Positions 44,990 through 56,320 are shown, counted from the first letter of the stretch. The stretch: 64,000 nt of DNA from Mesorhizobium amorphae CCNWGS0123 (GCF_001686985.1 NZ_CP015318.1:4338001-4402000); one strand, 5' to 3'. Made by a program: numbers and translations. The notes: generated by a model not told the origin, from the letters alone.

Positions 44990-45493
44990 TCAGGTGCGGC
45001 TGAGATCGATCCGGCTGGTCACCACGGTCTTGCCGGTCTTGGGATCGACGTCGGTCACCGTCAGCCGCATGCCGTTGCCGCCGGTTTTCTCGACCGTCAG
45101 CCGCGCCTTGCGGTCGCCATTGACCTCCTTCGCCCAGCGGATGCCGAGATTGATCGCATTGCCGGACCGTTTGCCGGCGAGCTGCGCCGGCCCGGTGCGG
45201 GACCCGACATAGACGCCCGTGTAGCCTGCGCCGCTCGATTTCAGATCGGCGCTGATGGCACGCGTCACCACGACAAGGCCGCGGCATTTGCCGTCGAGCG
45301 ACAGCGAGGTCGCGGTCGCGCCGGAGCTGAAGGTGCAGGAAACATTCACGGTCGGCGCCTCGGTTGTCACCTTGACGGTCCCTTTGCCGGCGAAGCTGCC
45401 CTGGAACGAACGCAGGAAGTCGGCATCGTCGGCACGGGCGTCTGCCGCGGCCATCAGGCTGCCGGCAAGGACAAGGCATGCAAGTGATTTCAT
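44990..45493 (-). CDS. Small secreted protein
   Basis: A 167-residue protein with a Sec signal (KSLACLVLAGSLMAAADARA) and a beta-rich mature region containing two cysteines (VSCTFSSG and LDGKCRGL) that could form a disulfide. The ending (TGKTVVTSRIDLSRT) is polar. No family recognised. Start ATG 45493 follows a strong GGGGGAGAG site. It lies tail to tail with dinB, nine bases apart. Confidence 0.7.
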   Translation of the reverse strand: MKSLACLVLAGSLMAAADARADDADFLRSFQGSFAGKGTVKVTTEAPTVNVSCTFSSGATATSLSLDGKCRGLVVVTRAISADLKSSGAGYTGVYVGSRTGPAQLAGKRSGNAINLGIRWAKEVNGDRKARLTVEKTGGNGMRLTVTDVDPKTGKTVVTSRIDLSRT

Positions 45494-45695
45494 CGAACTC
45501 TCCCCCGAGAAGTTTATCGGAAACGCGGGTGCGACCAGGCGAGCTGGCAATACGCAGACTCAAGGAACGCCTGCCAAGACGGCAGGTTCCGCCTTCAACA
45601 TGACTGTTTTTTAACGCCCGGATTCCTACGGCTGGCCCAGTCGAATGCAGTTGCTAGCGGTTGCGATGGAAGGCGGAGCTTGCGACATAGCGCGC

Positions 45696-46577
45696 ATGGC
45701 ACCCGCTCCCTCGATCCCCAAGGCCGCGTTCTGGATGGCGCTGTCGATCGCGTCGTTCCTGGCGATGTCGGTCGCCGGCCGCGCCACGACCGCCGAGCTC
45801 AACGTCTTTCAGGTGGTTGAGCTGCGCTCGGTGATCGGCTTCTTCATCCTGCTGCCGCTGGTGATGACGAATGGCGGCTTTGCCGCGATGCGCACCGGGC
45901 GGCCGCTGGCCCATCTTGCCCGCAACGTGGTCCACTATGCCGGCCAGGCCGCGTGGCTCTATGCGCTGACGCTGATCCCGCTGGCTGTCCTGATTTCGAT
46001 CGAATTCACCACGCCGATCTGGACAGCGATCCTGGCCGTCAGCTTCCTGGGCGAAAAACTGTCGCGGCCAAGGCTCGCGGCAATCGTGCTGGGGCTGGTC
46101 GGCGTGGTGATCATCGTTCGCCCGGGCGTCGGTTCCGTCGACCCCGGACATCTTGTCGTGCTGGGCGCGGCGGTCTGCTTCGGCATCTCGGTGGTCATGG
46201 TCAAGTCGCTGACGCGCACGGACAGCGTCGTGCGCATCATCTTCTGGATGCTGATCATCCAGTCGGTGCTCGGCCTCATCCCGGCGCTCTATGTGTGGCG
46301 CAACCCGCCGGTCGAGCTCTGGCCATGGATCCTGCTCGTCGCCTTCACCGGCATGTCGTCGCATTTCTGCATGGCCCGCGCGCTTGCCCATGCCGATGCC
46401 ACCGTCATCTCGCCGATGGATTTCCTGCGCGTGCCGCTGTCGGCGCTGATCGGCTGGCTGCTCTACCAAGAGCAGATCGACGCCTTCACCGCCGGCGGCG
46501 CCTTGCTGATCCTGTTGGGCAATCTGCTCAATCTGCAGCGCAAGGCGCCGCAACCGGCCGAGGTCGCCACCTCGTAG
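45696..46577 (+). CDS. EamA/DMT-family transporter
   Basis: The 293-residue protein has ten hydrophobic segments in two EamA repeats (about 8-140 and 150-285), for example LIPLAVLISIEFTTPIWTAI and its counterpart ADATVISPMDFLRVPLSALI. These are inner-membrane metabolite exporters; substrate unknown. The start at 45696 (MAPAPSIPKAAFWMA) is preferred; an in-frame ATG at 45645 lacks a ribosome-binding site. It faces the ion channel gene with a nine-base gap. Confidence 0.8.
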   Translation: MAPAPSIPKAAFWMALSIASFLAMSVAGRATTAELNVFQVVELRSVIGFFILLPLVMTNGGFAAMRTGRPLAHLARNVVHYAGQAAWLYALTLIPLAVLISIEFTTPIWTAILAVSFLGEKLSRPRLAAIVLGLVGVVIIVRPGVGSVDPGHLVVLGAAVCFGISVVMVKSLTRTDSVVRIIFWMLIIQSVLGLIPALYVWRNPPVELWPWILLVAFTGMSSHFCMARALAHADATVISPMDFLRVPLSALIGWLLYQEQIDAFTAGGALLILLGNLLNLQRKAPQPAEVATS

Positions 46578-46586
46578 CCACCTGGG

Positions 46587-47381
46587 TTAGTTCCCCTCGT
46601 CCGGTATGTTCAGCACATGGCCGCAGGCCTTGCAGTGGACGGCATCCGGCTCGTGCCGCTGCAGTCCGCATTGTGGGCAGGGAAAGAACACCTTGGTTGG
46701 GCGGAAGATCGCCTGTGCCAGCTTCACGAACAGCGATATGCCGATGATCATGGTGGCGATCGCCGTCAGCTTGCCGGCTATCCCCGGCAGCACGATGTCG
46801 CCGAAGCCGGTCGTCGTCACCGTCGCGACGGTGAAATAGAGCGCGTCGATATAGCCTTCGAGACCTGCCTGCGTGCGGAAGAAGAAGGTGTAGACGAAGC
46901 CGGTAACGACGAAGAGAAAGGTCAAAAGGTTGATCACTGCCTGGCTTGCCTCGCGCCACGGCTTCAGCCCACGCATCTCGAAATGCCGCCAGAGCGAGCC
47001 GCTGCGCGACAGAGACCACAGCCTCAGGATGCGCAGGAAGGCGAGATTGGCAAAGGCCGTGGGCATCAGCAGCGTCAGAAGAATGAAGCCATCGACCCAG
47101 GAGGTCGGCTGCCTGATCAGCCGCAGCATGTCGTTGGAGGCAAGCAGCCGGGCGATCATGTCGGCCGCGACAAGGGCTGCCACCGAATAGTCGAGCCAGA
47201 GGAACGACGGTTTGTCCTGCAGGACCGGCGTGGCGATGAAAAAGGCGATAATGGCAAGATCGATGATCACCGCCACCAGTTGGAACCGGAACGCCGCCGG
47301 TGTCCGCCCGTGATAGAGCCTGCGCAGAACATCGCGAAGCCGCGCCAAGGCAGAAATGTCCCGCGATCCATCCGCCGTCAT
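46587..47381 (-). CDS. Potassium channel with C-terminal zinc ribbon
   Basis: The 264-residue protein has six membrane segments with an Arg-rich S4-like helix (LRILRLWSLSRSG) and a pore whose filter is TTTGFGD (189-195), the potassium signature. A C-x2-C-x11-C-x2-C zinc ribbon closes the protein (Cys235, 238, 250, 253). It is therefore a voltage-type or ligand-modulated K+ channel. Alternative start at 47390. It lies 38-47 bases downstream of dnaE on the same strand and may share its transcript. Confidence 0.85.
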   Translation of the reverse strand: MTADGSRDISALARLRDVLRRLYHGRTPAAFRFQLVAVIIDLAIIAFFIATPVLQDKPSFLWLDYSVAALVAADMIARLLASNDMLRLIRQPTSWVDGFILLTLLMPTAFANLAFLRILRLWSLSRSGSLWRHFEMRGLKPWREASQAVINLLTFLFVVTGFVYTFFFRTQAGLEGYIDALYFTVATVTTTGFGDIVLPGIAGKLTAIATMIIGISLFVKLAQAIFRPTKVFFPCPQCGLQRHEPDAVHCKACGHVLNIPDEGN

Positions 47382-47427
47382 GGCGGACATGGCCGAAATC
47401 GGCAGGGCGCGCGACCAGCGGGAGCGA

Positions 47428-50400
47428 TCACACCAACTCCACTTCCACCACGCCCTGCACCGCGCGCATGGCCGAGGCGATTTGTGGCGAGACGCGATAG
47501 CCGCCCGGCAGAGCGATCTCAACCTCGCCCTGCGCCTCTCCCTTGAGGACAATGATGCTGACCTGGCTGTCGCCACGCTGTTTGAGCTGCGATTGAATGA
47601 TCGACGCTGGCCCGTCGTCCCGGACAAAGACGCGCAGCGCCTTCTGGATGCGGCTGGCCTCATCTTCCAGCGATTGCACCGAGTTGATGCGCAGGTTGAC
47701 GCCTTCCGGCCTGTCTTCGGCCGAAACGGTGATCACCACCGAACGGCCGGGCTCCAGGAGGTCGCGATACTGCGCCAGCCCTTCGGAGAACAACACCGCC
47801 TCGTACTGGCCGGACGTGTCGGAAAACTGCACGACGCCCATCTTGTTGCCGGTGCGCGTCTTGCGCTCCTGCTTGGTGGTGACGGTGCCGGCGAGCCGGC
47901 CGGCAGCGGCACCGCGTTTGACGGCGGCCGAGAACTCGCCCCAGTTCTGCACCCGCATCTTCTGCAGCGCCGCCTTGTATTCATCGAGCGGATGGGCCGA
48001 GAGATAGAAACCGACAACCTGGAATTCGCGGTGCAGCCGGTCGGCGGCCAGCCATGGCTCGGTCGCCGGCAGGTTGAGTGCCTGCGACTGCGCGCCGAGC
48101 GAAGCGCCGAAAATGTCGGCCTGGCCGGAAACCGCATTCTGCTGCGCCAGCGACGCCAGCCCCATCATCCGCTCTACGCCGGCCATCATCGCGGCACGGT
48201 CGTGGCCGAAGCAATCGAGCGCGCCGGCGGTGATCAGGCTTTCGAAAACGCGCTTGCCGACGATCTTCGGATCGACCCGTTCGCAGAAATCGGCAAGGTT
48301 CTTGAACGGCTTTTCGCCGCGCATGGCGACGATGTGCTCGACCGCCGCATCGCCGACACCTTTCAGTGCCGCCAGCGAATAGAAGATCCTGTTCTCGCCG
48401 ACCTCGAAGTCGCGGAAACTGCTCATCACCGACGGCGCCAGCACCTGGATGCCGAGGCGCAGCGCATCCTGGCGGAAATCCGCGAGCTTGTCGGTGTTGC
48501 CCATGTCGAGCGTCATCGACGCTGCCAGGAACTCGACCGGGTAATGCGCTTTCAGATAGGCAGTCTGATAGGACACCACGGCATAGGCCGCGGCGTGCGA
48601 CTTGTTGAAACCATAGTCGGCGAACTTTGCCAGCAGGTCGAAAATGAAGTCGGCCTGCGGCTTGCCGACGCCGCGCTCTACGGCGCCCGAGACGAACCGC
48701 TCGCGCTGCTTGTCCATCTCGGCGCGGATCTTCTTGCCCATGGCGCGGCGCAAAAGGTCGGCTTCGCCGAGCGAATAGCCGGACAGTTCCTGCGCGATCT
48801 GCATGACCTGTTCCTGGTAGACGATGACGCCTTGCGTCTCCTTCACCAGATGGTCGATCTTGGGATGGATCGAGGCCATCTCCTCCTCGCCATGCTTTCT
48901 GGCATTGTAGGTCGGGATGTTCTCCATCGGGCCCGGACGGTAGAGCGCGACCAGCGCGATGATGTCCTCGATGCAGTCGGGTCGCATGCCGATCAGCGCC
49001 TTGCGCATGCCGGCACTTTCCACCTGGAACACGCCGACCACTTCGCCGCGCGACAGCATGGCATAGGTGTCGGGATCGTCGAGCGGAATGCGGGCGAGAT
49101 CGATCTCGATGCCGCGGCGGCGGATCAGCTTGACCGCCGTCTCCAGCACCGTCAGCGTCTTCAGGCCGAGGAAGTCGAACTTCACCAGCCCGGCCTGCTC
49201 GACATATTTCATGTTGAACTGGGTGACCGGCATGTCCGAGCGCGGATCGCGGTACATCGGCACCAGTTCAGACAAGGGTCTATCGCCGATGACGATGCCG
49301 GCGGCATGCGTCGAGGCGTGGCGGTAGAGCCCTTCCAGCTTCTGTGCGGTGTCGAGCAGCGTCTGGACGATCGGCTCCTTCTCCGCCTCCTCGGCAAAGC
49401 GCGGCTCGTTGGCGATGGCATCGGCGAGCTTGACCGGATTGGCCGGGTTCTGCGGCACCATCTTGGAAAGCTTGTCGACCTGGCCGTAAGGCATCTGCAG
49501 CACGCGGCCGACGTCGCGCAGCACGGCGCGCGCCTGCAGCGTACCGAAGGTGATGATCTGGCCGACCTGGTCGCGGCCATATTTCTGCTGGACGTAGCGT
49601 ATCACCTCCTCGCGCCGGTCCTGGCAGAAGTCGATGTCGAAGTCGGGCATCGAGACGCGATCCGGGTTGAGGAAGCGCTCGAAAAGCAGCGAGAAGCGCA
49701 GCGGGTCGATGTCGGTGATGGTCGTCGAATAGGCTACCAGCGAGCCTGCACCCGAACCGCGGCCCGGCCCGACCGGAATGCCTTGCGACTTCGCCCATTT
49801 GATGAAGTCGGCGACGATCAGGAAATAGCCGGGGAACTTCATCTTCTCGATGATGCCGAGTTCGAAATCCAGCCGTTCGCGATATTGTTCGTCAGTATAG
49901 CCGGCGGTGGGTCCATGCGCGGCCAGCCGCGCATCGAGCCCTTCATGGGCCTGGCGGCGCAGTTCGTCGGCTTCTGCTTTCAGCGCCGTTTCATTGTCGG
50001 CGCCATCGCCACCGGTAAAGCGCGGCAGGATCGGGTTGCGGTTCTTCGGGTAGTAGGAGCAGCGCAACGCGATCTCGACGGTGTTGTCGATCGCTTCCGG
50101 CAGGTCCGAAAACAACCTGGCCATATCGGCCTGGCTGCGCAGGAAATTGTCAGGCGACAGCCGGCGGCGGTTGTCGGCCGCGACCACGGAGCCCTCGGCA
50201 ATGGCGATCAGCGCGTCATGCGCCTCGTAGTCGTCGCGGGCGGAGAAGAACGCCTCATTGGTGGCGACCAGCGGCAGGTCGTGGCTGTAGGCAAGATCGA
50301 CCGTCGACTTCTCGATTGTCCGGTCATAGCCGGAAACCCGATCCAGCTCGACATAGAGCCGGTCGCCGAACAGCGCTTTGAGGGTCAGCAGCCGTACCTC

Positions 50401-50955
50401 GGCGAGATCGCGGCGATCTTCCTTCAAAGCATTGCCGATCGGACCGCGTGGCCCGCCGGTCAGGCAGATCAGGCCATCGCATTGCCCCTGCAGCATGTCG
50501 CTCGTCAGGTGCACAGGCTCGCCGGGCGGCGTGTGGAGATAAACCCGGCTGACGAGCCGGACCAGATTAGCATAGCCGGCCTCGGTCGCGGCAATCAGCA
50601 CCACGGCGCGCATCTCCGGTCCCTGCCGCCGGCGGTCGCGCTGGCCGTCGCTGTTCTCACCGGAAAAGGCAAGATCGATCTGGCAACCGATGATCGGTTG
50701 GATGCCGTCCTTGACCGCCTTTTGCGCGAACTCCAGCGCCCCGAACAAATTGTTGGTGTCGGTGACGGCGATCGCCGGACATTCGTCCTTGACCGCGTGG
50801 CCGACGATCTTGCCGATCTGCAAGGCGCCTTCAAGCAGCGAATAAGCCGAGTGCACGCGCAGATGGATGAAGGGCCGCGCCGGCGCCTCCGGACGCGCGG
50901 CTGCAATCGCGGCTTCGCGCTTCAGGGGATCGCGTGGAAGTTTTTCGTCGGCCAT
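47428..50955 (-). CDS. dnaE: DNA polymerase III alpha subunit
   Basis: The main replicative polymerase, 1175 residues. An N-terminal PHP domain (FIHLRVHSAYSLLEGA) is followed by the C-family palm with catalytic acidic motif PDFDIDFCQDRR, then the fingers and helix-hairpin-helix region (AALKGVGDAAVEHIV) and a C-terminal OB domain. Length matches DnaE1, not the shorter ImuC/DnaE2. Start at 50955 (MADEKLPRDPLKREAAI). Confidence 0.97.
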   Translation of the reverse strand: MADEKLPRDPLKREAAIAAARPEAPARPFIHLRVHSAYSLLEGALQIGKIVGHAVKDECPAIAVTDTNNLFGALEFAQKAVKDGIQPIIGCQIDLAFSGENSDGQRDRRRQGPEMRAVVLIAATEAGYANLVRLVSRVYLHTPPGEPVHLTSDMLQGQCDGLICLTGGPRGPIGNALKEDRRDLAEVRLLTLKALFGDRLYVELDRVSGYDRTIEKSTVDLAYSHDLPLVATNEAFFSARDDYEAHDALIAIAEGSVVAADNRRRLSPDNFLRSQADMARLFSDLPEAIDNTVEIALRCSYYPKNRNPILPRFTGGDGADNETALKAEADELRRQAHEGLDARLAAHGPTAGYTDEQYRERLDFELGIIEKMKFPGYFLIVADFIKWAKSQGIPVGPGRGSGAGSLVAYSTTITDIDPLRFSLLFERFLNPDRVSMPDFDIDFCQDRREEVIRYVQQKYGRDQVGQIITFGTLQARAVLRDVGRVLQMPYGQVDKLSKMVPQNPANPVKLADAIANEPRFAEEAEKEPIVQTLLDTAQKLEGLYRHASTHAAGIVIGDRPLSELVPMYRDPRSDMPVTQFNMKYVEQAGLVKFDFLGLKTLTVLETAVKLIRRRGIEIDLARIPLDDPDTYAMLSRGEVVGVFQVESAGMRKALIGMRPDCIEDIIALVALYRPGPMENIPTYNARKHGEEEMASIHPKIDHLVKETQGVIVYQEQVMQIAQELSGYSLGEADLLRRAMGKKIRAEMDKQRERFVSGAVERGVGKPQADFIFDLLAKFADYGFNKSHAAAYAVVSYQTAYLKAHYPVEFLAASMTLDMGNTDKLADFRQDALRLGIQVLAPSVMSSFRDFEVGENRIFYSLAALKGVGDAAVEHIVAMRGEKPFKNLADFCERVDPKIVGKRVFESLITAGALDCFGHDRAAMMAGVERMMGLASLAQQNAVSGQADIFGASLGAQSQALNLPATEPWLAADRLHREFQVVGFYLSAHPLDEYKAALQKMRVQNWGEFSAAVKRGAAAGRLAGTVTTKQERKTRTGNKMGVVQFSDTSGQYEAVLFSEGLAQYRDLLEPGRSVVITVSAEDRPEGVNLRINSVQSLEDEASRIQKALRVFVRDDGPASIIQSQLKQRGDSQVSIIVLKGEAQGEVEIALPGGYRVSPQIASAMRAVQGVVEVELV

Positions 50956-51055
50956 GGTGTCCGTGCCGCCTAAGGAGACTCAATCGCCTAGATGTATTGT
51001 CCGGAAGCGGACGATGCGAGTCCAGCAGTGGCGTGTTAACAGCTAAGCGGCTTCG

Positions 51056-53068
51056 TCATGCGAATTCCATGATCACCGCATCGACGGCGAGACTGTCGCC
51101 GGGCCTGGCGTTGAGCTTCGACACGGTGAGATCGCGCTCGGCGCGCAGCACATTTTCCATCTTCATCGCCTCGACCACGGCCAGCGTCTCGCCGGCCTTG
51201 ACCTCCTGCCCCTCAGCGACGGCGATCGACACGACAAGGCCGGGCATCGGGCAAAGCAGCATCCTGGAGGTATCCGGCGGCACTTTTTCCGGCATCAGCC
51301 TTTCAAGCTCTGCGATGCGCGGCAGCATGGCTTGAGCCGTCACCGACATGCCCTTCCAGGCGATGCGCAGACCATTCGGCACCGGCCTGATCTGTGCCGC
51401 AATCCTGCGGCCGTCCACCGTACCGCGCCAGATCAGATCGCCGGGCCGCCAGTCGGAGGCAACGGTCAGCGCCTTGCCGCCGTCGATCGACAGGTCGAGT
51501 TCCATCGGGATCGAGATCATGCCCTCGATGATGGCGGCCGAAAGATAGTCGGCGCCGATCTTGACCACCCAGTCCCGCTTCAGGATGCCGGAATGCGGTG
51601 CCAGCCGCCCGCCCAGCCGGTCGAGCCGGTCGCGGCGCAGCAATTCGACGGCGGTCGCGATCGACGCCAGGACCGCCTTCTCGTCCTTGTCCGGCACGAT
51701 CGGTGCAAAGCCATCGGGATATTCTTCGGCGATGAAGCCGGTCGACAACCGCCCTTCCCGCCAGCGCGGATGCTGCATGAGTGCGGCCAGGAACGGAATG
51801 TTGTGCTCGATGCCGTCGACGACAAAGCTGTCCAGCGCCTCCGACATGGCGTCGATGGCCTTGAGCCGCGTTGGCGCCCAGGTGCAGAGCTTTGCCACCA
51901 TCGGGTCATAGAACATCGAAATCTCCGATCCTTCGGTGACGCCGGTGTCGTTGCGAATGACGATATCGCCGAACGTTCCCTCCTCCGGCGGCCGGTATCG
52001 CGTCAGCCGACCGATCGACGGCAGGAAATTTCGGTACGGGTCCTCGGCATAGAGCCGGCTTTCCACCGCCCAGCCGTTCAGCTTCACGTCGCCCTGCCTG
52101 ATCGCGAGCGTCTCGCCGGCCGCCACGCGGATCATCTGTTCGACCAGATCGATGCCGGTGACAAGCTCGGTCACCGGGTGCTCGACCTGCAATCTTGTAT
52201 TCATTTCAAGGAAATAGAAGTTCTTGTCCTTGTCGACGATGAACTCGACCGTGCCGGCACTCTGGTAGTCGACCGCCTTGGCCAGAGCCACCGACTGCTC
52301 GCCCATGGCTTTCCTGGTCTTGGCGTCGAGAAACGGCGACGGCGCCTCCTCGGCCACCTTCTGGTTGCGGCGCTGAATCGAGCATTCGCGCTCGCCGAGA
52401 TAGAGCGCGTTGCCATGCCCGTCGGCCAGCACCTGGATTTCGATATGGCGAGGATCCACCACGAATTTTTCGATGAAGACGCGGTCGTCGCCGAACGAGC
52501 TTTTCGCCTCGGAACGTGCCCGGTCGAAGCCGTCGCGCACTTCCGATTGGTTCCAGGCGATGCGCATGCCCTTGCCGCCACCACCGGCCGAGGCCTTGAT
52601 CATCACCGGATAACCGATCTCGCCGGCGATCTGTTCGGCATGATCGGCATTTTCGATGACGCCGAGCCAGCCAGGCACGGTCGACACCTTGGCGGCATTG
52701 GCGAACTTCTTCGATTCGATCTTGTCGCCCATCGCCTTGATGGCTTTCGGCTTCGGCCCGATGAAGACGATGCCTTCCTTCTCCAGCGCCTCGCAGAAAG
52801 ACGCACGCTCCGACAGGAAGCCGTAGCCGGGATGGACAGCCTGTGCGCCGGTTTCTTTGCAGGCGGCGATGATCTTTTCGGCCACCAGATAGCTCTGCGC
52901 GGCCGGCGCAGGCCCGATATGCACCGCTTCGTCGGCCATCTCGACATGCACGGCATCGCGATCGGCATCGGAATAGACGGCGACCGTGGCGATGCCCATC
53001 TTGCGCGCCGTCTTGATGACACGGCAGGCGATCTCGCCGCGATTGGCGATCAGGATCTTCTTGAACAT
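51056..53068 (-). CDS. pccA: Acetyl/propionyl-CoA carboxylase alpha subunit
   Basis: A 670-residue biotin-dependent enzyme: the biotin carboxylase core (MFKKILIANRGEIACRVIKTAR, ATP-grasp with GGGGKGMRI) is fused to a C-terminal biotinyl domain with EAMKMENVL (biotin Lys about 636). It carboxylates biotin for a separate beta subunit, likely propionyl-CoA carboxylase; other acyl-CoA substrates remain possible. The beta subunit is not next to it. ATG 53068 is the family start; GGAGG lies 13 bases upstream. Confidence 0.9.
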   Translation of the reverse strand: MFKKILIANRGEIACRVIKTARKMGIATVAVYSDADRDAVHVEMADEAVHIGPAPAAQSYLVAEKIIAACKETGAQAVHPGYGFLSERASFCEALEKEGIVFIGPKPKAIKAMGDKIESKKFANAAKVSTVPGWLGVIENADHAEQIAGEIGYPVMIKASAGGGGKGMRIAWNQSEVRDGFDRARSEAKSSFGDDRVFIEKFVVDPRHIEIQVLADGHGNALYLGERECSIQRRNQKVAEEAPSPFLDAKTRKAMGEQSVALAKAVDYQSAGTVEFIVDKDKNFYFLEMNTRLQVEHPVTELVTGIDLVEQMIRVAAGETLAIRQGDVKLNGWAVESRLYAEDPYRNFLPSIGRLTRYRPPEEGTFGDIVIRNDTGVTEGSEISMFYDPMVAKLCTWAPTRLKAIDAMSEALDSFVVDGIEHNIPFLAALMQHPRWREGRLSTGFIAEEYPDGFAPIVPDKDEKAVLASIATAVELLRRDRLDRLGGRLAPHSGILKRDWVVKIGADYLSAAIIEGMISIPMELDLSIDGGKALTVASDWRPGDLIWRGTVDGRRIAAQIRPVPNGLRIAWKGMSVTAQAMLPRIAELERLMPEKVPPDTSRMLLCPMPGLVVSIAVAEGQEVKAGETLAVVEAMKMENVLRAERDLTVSKLNARPGDSLAVDAVIMEFA

Positions 53069-53323
53069 ACTGAATTCATGTCCTCCGGAGGAACCAGTTC
53101 TATGGACTCTCCAGCCATGTCTCAAGTGCCCCGGCGGTCCGCGCTGGGCCTTATGGCCGGTGCGTCGAAAAACGTCGCAAGGGAAGTTGGCCACTATCGC
53201 CGAAGCCTATAAGGTGGTGTGGGGTCGCTGCGGAGGGCTGGCGGGCATTTCACCTCGCCGGGCAGGCTCAACAAGTCGGCCACCACCTGAAATTCTGTCG
53301 ATTGCCTTGGGAGGAACTGCCTG

Positions 53324-54451
<1,128 letters not shown>

Positions 54452-54513
54452 GGAAAGCCGCCGACCGAAGGGCCAACGACTGAAGTTGCACAGGTTCAAC
54501 AAGGGAGGAATAA

Positions 54514-55083
54514 ATGCCGGAAAAACTGCATCCGAAAATCGACAATGGCCTGCCCAGGGAAAGCGCGAGCTTTGCCGGCGGCACGCTGGTCTGCGCCTGC
54601 ACCAGCAAGCCGGTGAAGGTAAAGGTGAAGGGCCAGATCGCCCATAACCACGCCTGCGGCTGCACCAAGTGCTGGAAGCCTGATGGCGCGATCTTCTCGG
54701 TCGTGGCCGTGGCTGGCACCGGCGACGTCACCGTCGTCGAGAATGGCGACAAGCTGAAAGTGGTCGATCCGAGCGCGCTGATCCAGCGTCACGCCTGCAC
54801 CGGCTGCGGCGTCCACATGCACGGTCCGGTCGAACGCGATCATCCGTTCAAGGGGCTGAGCTTCATCCATCCCGAACGCTTCGAGGAGGACGGCTGGTCG
54901 CCGCCGGGCTTCACCGCCTTCGTCTCATCGATCATCGAATCCGGTGTCGATCCAAGCCGCATGGACGGCATCCGCGCCCAGTTGAAGTCAATCGGCCTCG
55001 AGCCCTATGACTGCCTCAACCCCGGCCTGATGGACTACATCGCCACCTGGACCGCGAAGAAGTCGGGCGCGCTGCCGGCCTGA
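54514..55083 (+). CDS. gfa: S-(hydroxymethyl)glutathione synthase
   Basis: The 189-residue glutathione-dependent formaldehyde-activating enzyme speeds formation of the adduct used by AdhC. Zinc ligands appear as [25 protein letters not shown] and [12 protein letters not shown], and length matches Gfa of Paracoccus type. A GGGAGGAATAA ribosome-binding site precedes its ATG. A T-tailed terminator follows. Confidence 0.95.
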   Translation: MPEKLHPKIDNGLPRESASFAGGTLVCACTSKPVKVKVKGQIAHNHACGCTKCWKPDGAIFSVVAVAGTGDVTVVENGDKLKVVDPSALIQRHACTGCGVHMHGPVERDHPFKGLSFIHPERFEEDGWSPPGFTAFVSSIIESGVDPSRMDGIRAQLKSIGLEPYDCLNPGLMDYIATWTAKKSGALPA

Positions 55084-55100
55084 CAATTGTTCGATTTCAG

Positions 55101-55138
55101 GCATGGGGCCGGGCAAGTCTCGGCCCCATGCTCGTTTT
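55101..55138 (+). terminator. Intrinsic terminator of adhC-gfa
   Basis: GCATGGGGCCG and CGGCCCCATGC form a perfect 11-bp stem with a 9-base loop, followed by TCGTTTT. It ends 10 bases before the next gene. Confidence 0.85.
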
Positions 55139-55147
55139 GGAGAGACA

Positions 55148-55615
55148 ATGCCCGCACCCGCCATCTATGTCGACGCCGACGCCTGCCCGGTGAAAGCCGA
55201 GGTCGAAAAGGTCGCCGAGCGCCATGGCGTCGTCACCACCTTCGTTTCCAATGGCGGCTTGCGCCCGTCGCGCGATCCGATGGTCCGCAATGTCGTCGTC
55301 TCCAAGGGCGCAGACGCAGCCGACGACTGGATCGTCGACAATGCCAGGCCCAACGATGTCGTGGTAACCGCCGACATCCCGCTCGCCGCCCGCGCGGTGG
55401 CGCTCGGCGCCCATGTGCTCGGCCCGACCGGACGCCCGTTCACCCCCGAGACGATCGGCATGGCGGTGGCGATGCGCGATTTGAAGCAGCATCTGCGCGA
55501 GACCGGCGAAAGCAAGGGCTACAATGCCGGCTTCATGCCGCAGGACCGCTCGCGTTTCCTCGGCGAGCTCGACCGCATCTTGCGGCGGGCGCTCAAATCC
55601 GCCACACCGGATTGA
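55148..55615 (+). CDS. YaiI/YqxD (DUF188) family protein
   Basis: A 155-residue protein starting IYVDADACPVKAEVEKVAERHG, with DDWIVDNARPNDVVVTADIPLA, the DUF188 signature. The acidic residues and PIN-like fold suggest a nuclease-type activity, but no function is proven for the family. A strong GGAGAGACA site precedes the ATG. The preceding terminator separates it from gfa. Confidence 0.9.
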   Translation: MPAPAIYVDADACPVKAEVEKVAERHGVVTTFVSNGGLRPSRDPMVRNVVVSKGADAADDWIVDNARPNDVVVTADIPLAARAVALGAHVLGPTGRPFTPETIGMAVAMRDLKQHLRETGESKGYNAGFMPQDRSRFLGELDRILRRALKSATPD

Positions 55616-55642
55616 CTTCAGGCGCCCTTCAGAGGCCCGGCC

Positions 55643-56320
55643 ATGGTTGACGACACATCCGCCAAGTTGCCGATGCCCCGGCATAAGCAGTTCGCCGTGT
55701 CCGCTGTCATCGGCGTCGTCGCACTCGTCGTTGCACTGCTGCTCGATGCGCCGCTCCCCTATTCGATCGGCGCCAACGCGTTCTTTGCCGCTTACGTCGT
55801 TCTCGTGCTCGCCCTGATGCCACGGCTTACCGGCCCCTATCTCAGCAAGAACGCGCGCGCCACGGACCTGCCAGTGCTGGTGATCTTTGCCGTCACGCTG
55901 TTCGTCGTCGGTATCGCCATCGGTTCGCTTTTTCAGCTCATCAACCAGAAGGACAGCGCGCACCCGTTGGAGCTCGTCTTCGCAATGATGTCCATTCCGC
56001 TGGGCTGGTTTGCCATCCATGCCATGGCGGCCCTTCACTACGCGCATGTCTACTGGATGGATGGCGACGAGATCGACGCCACGACCAAGAAGAAGATACC
56101 GGTCGGCGGCCTCGAGTTCCCCGGCGGCAAACGGCCGGAAGGCTGGGATTTCCTCTATTTCGCGACGGTCATCGGCATGACGGCGCAGACCGCCGACACC
56201 GGCATCACGACCTCGCATATGCGCCGGGTCGTGCTTGTCCATTCGATCCTGGCGTTCTTCTTCAACACGGTCATCGTCGCCGCCGCGGTCAACCTGGCGG
56301 TCAGCCTCGGCAGCCCGTAA
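55643..56320 (+). CDS. DUF1345 membrane protein
   Basis: The 225-residue protein fits DUF1345: about five transmembrane segments, an amphipathic loop HYAHVYWMDGDE near 132-143 and the closing pattern GWDFLYFATVIGMTAQTADTG, then a last helix. Function is unknown. Its position before the cytochrome b and molybdenum oxidoreductase genes may be chance; a 106-base gap separates them. Confidence 0.85.
   Translation: MVDDTSAKLPMPRHKQFAVSAVIGVVALVVALLLDAPLPYSIGANAFFAAYVVLVLALMPRLTGPYLSKNARATDLPVLVIFAVTLFVVGIAIGSLFQLINQKDSAHPLELVFAMMSIPLGWFAIHAMAALHYAHVYWMDGDEIDATTKKKIPVGGLEFPGGKRPEGWDFLYFATVIGMTAQTADTGITTSHMRRVVLVHSILAFFFNTVIVAAAVNLAVSLGSP

Noticed and set aside
47356-50973. About 1205-codon plus-strand frame antisense to dnaE
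   Set aside because: Shadow of dnaE: no domain, no start context, low-complexity composition. The same holds for the long frames at 4878-6908 (antisense to the exporter) and 18045-20741 (antisense to mfd).
53081-53092. TCCTCCGGAGGA palindrome before pccA
   Set aside because: It is mostly the ribosome-binding sequence and its chance complement; there is no loop and no extended symmetry.
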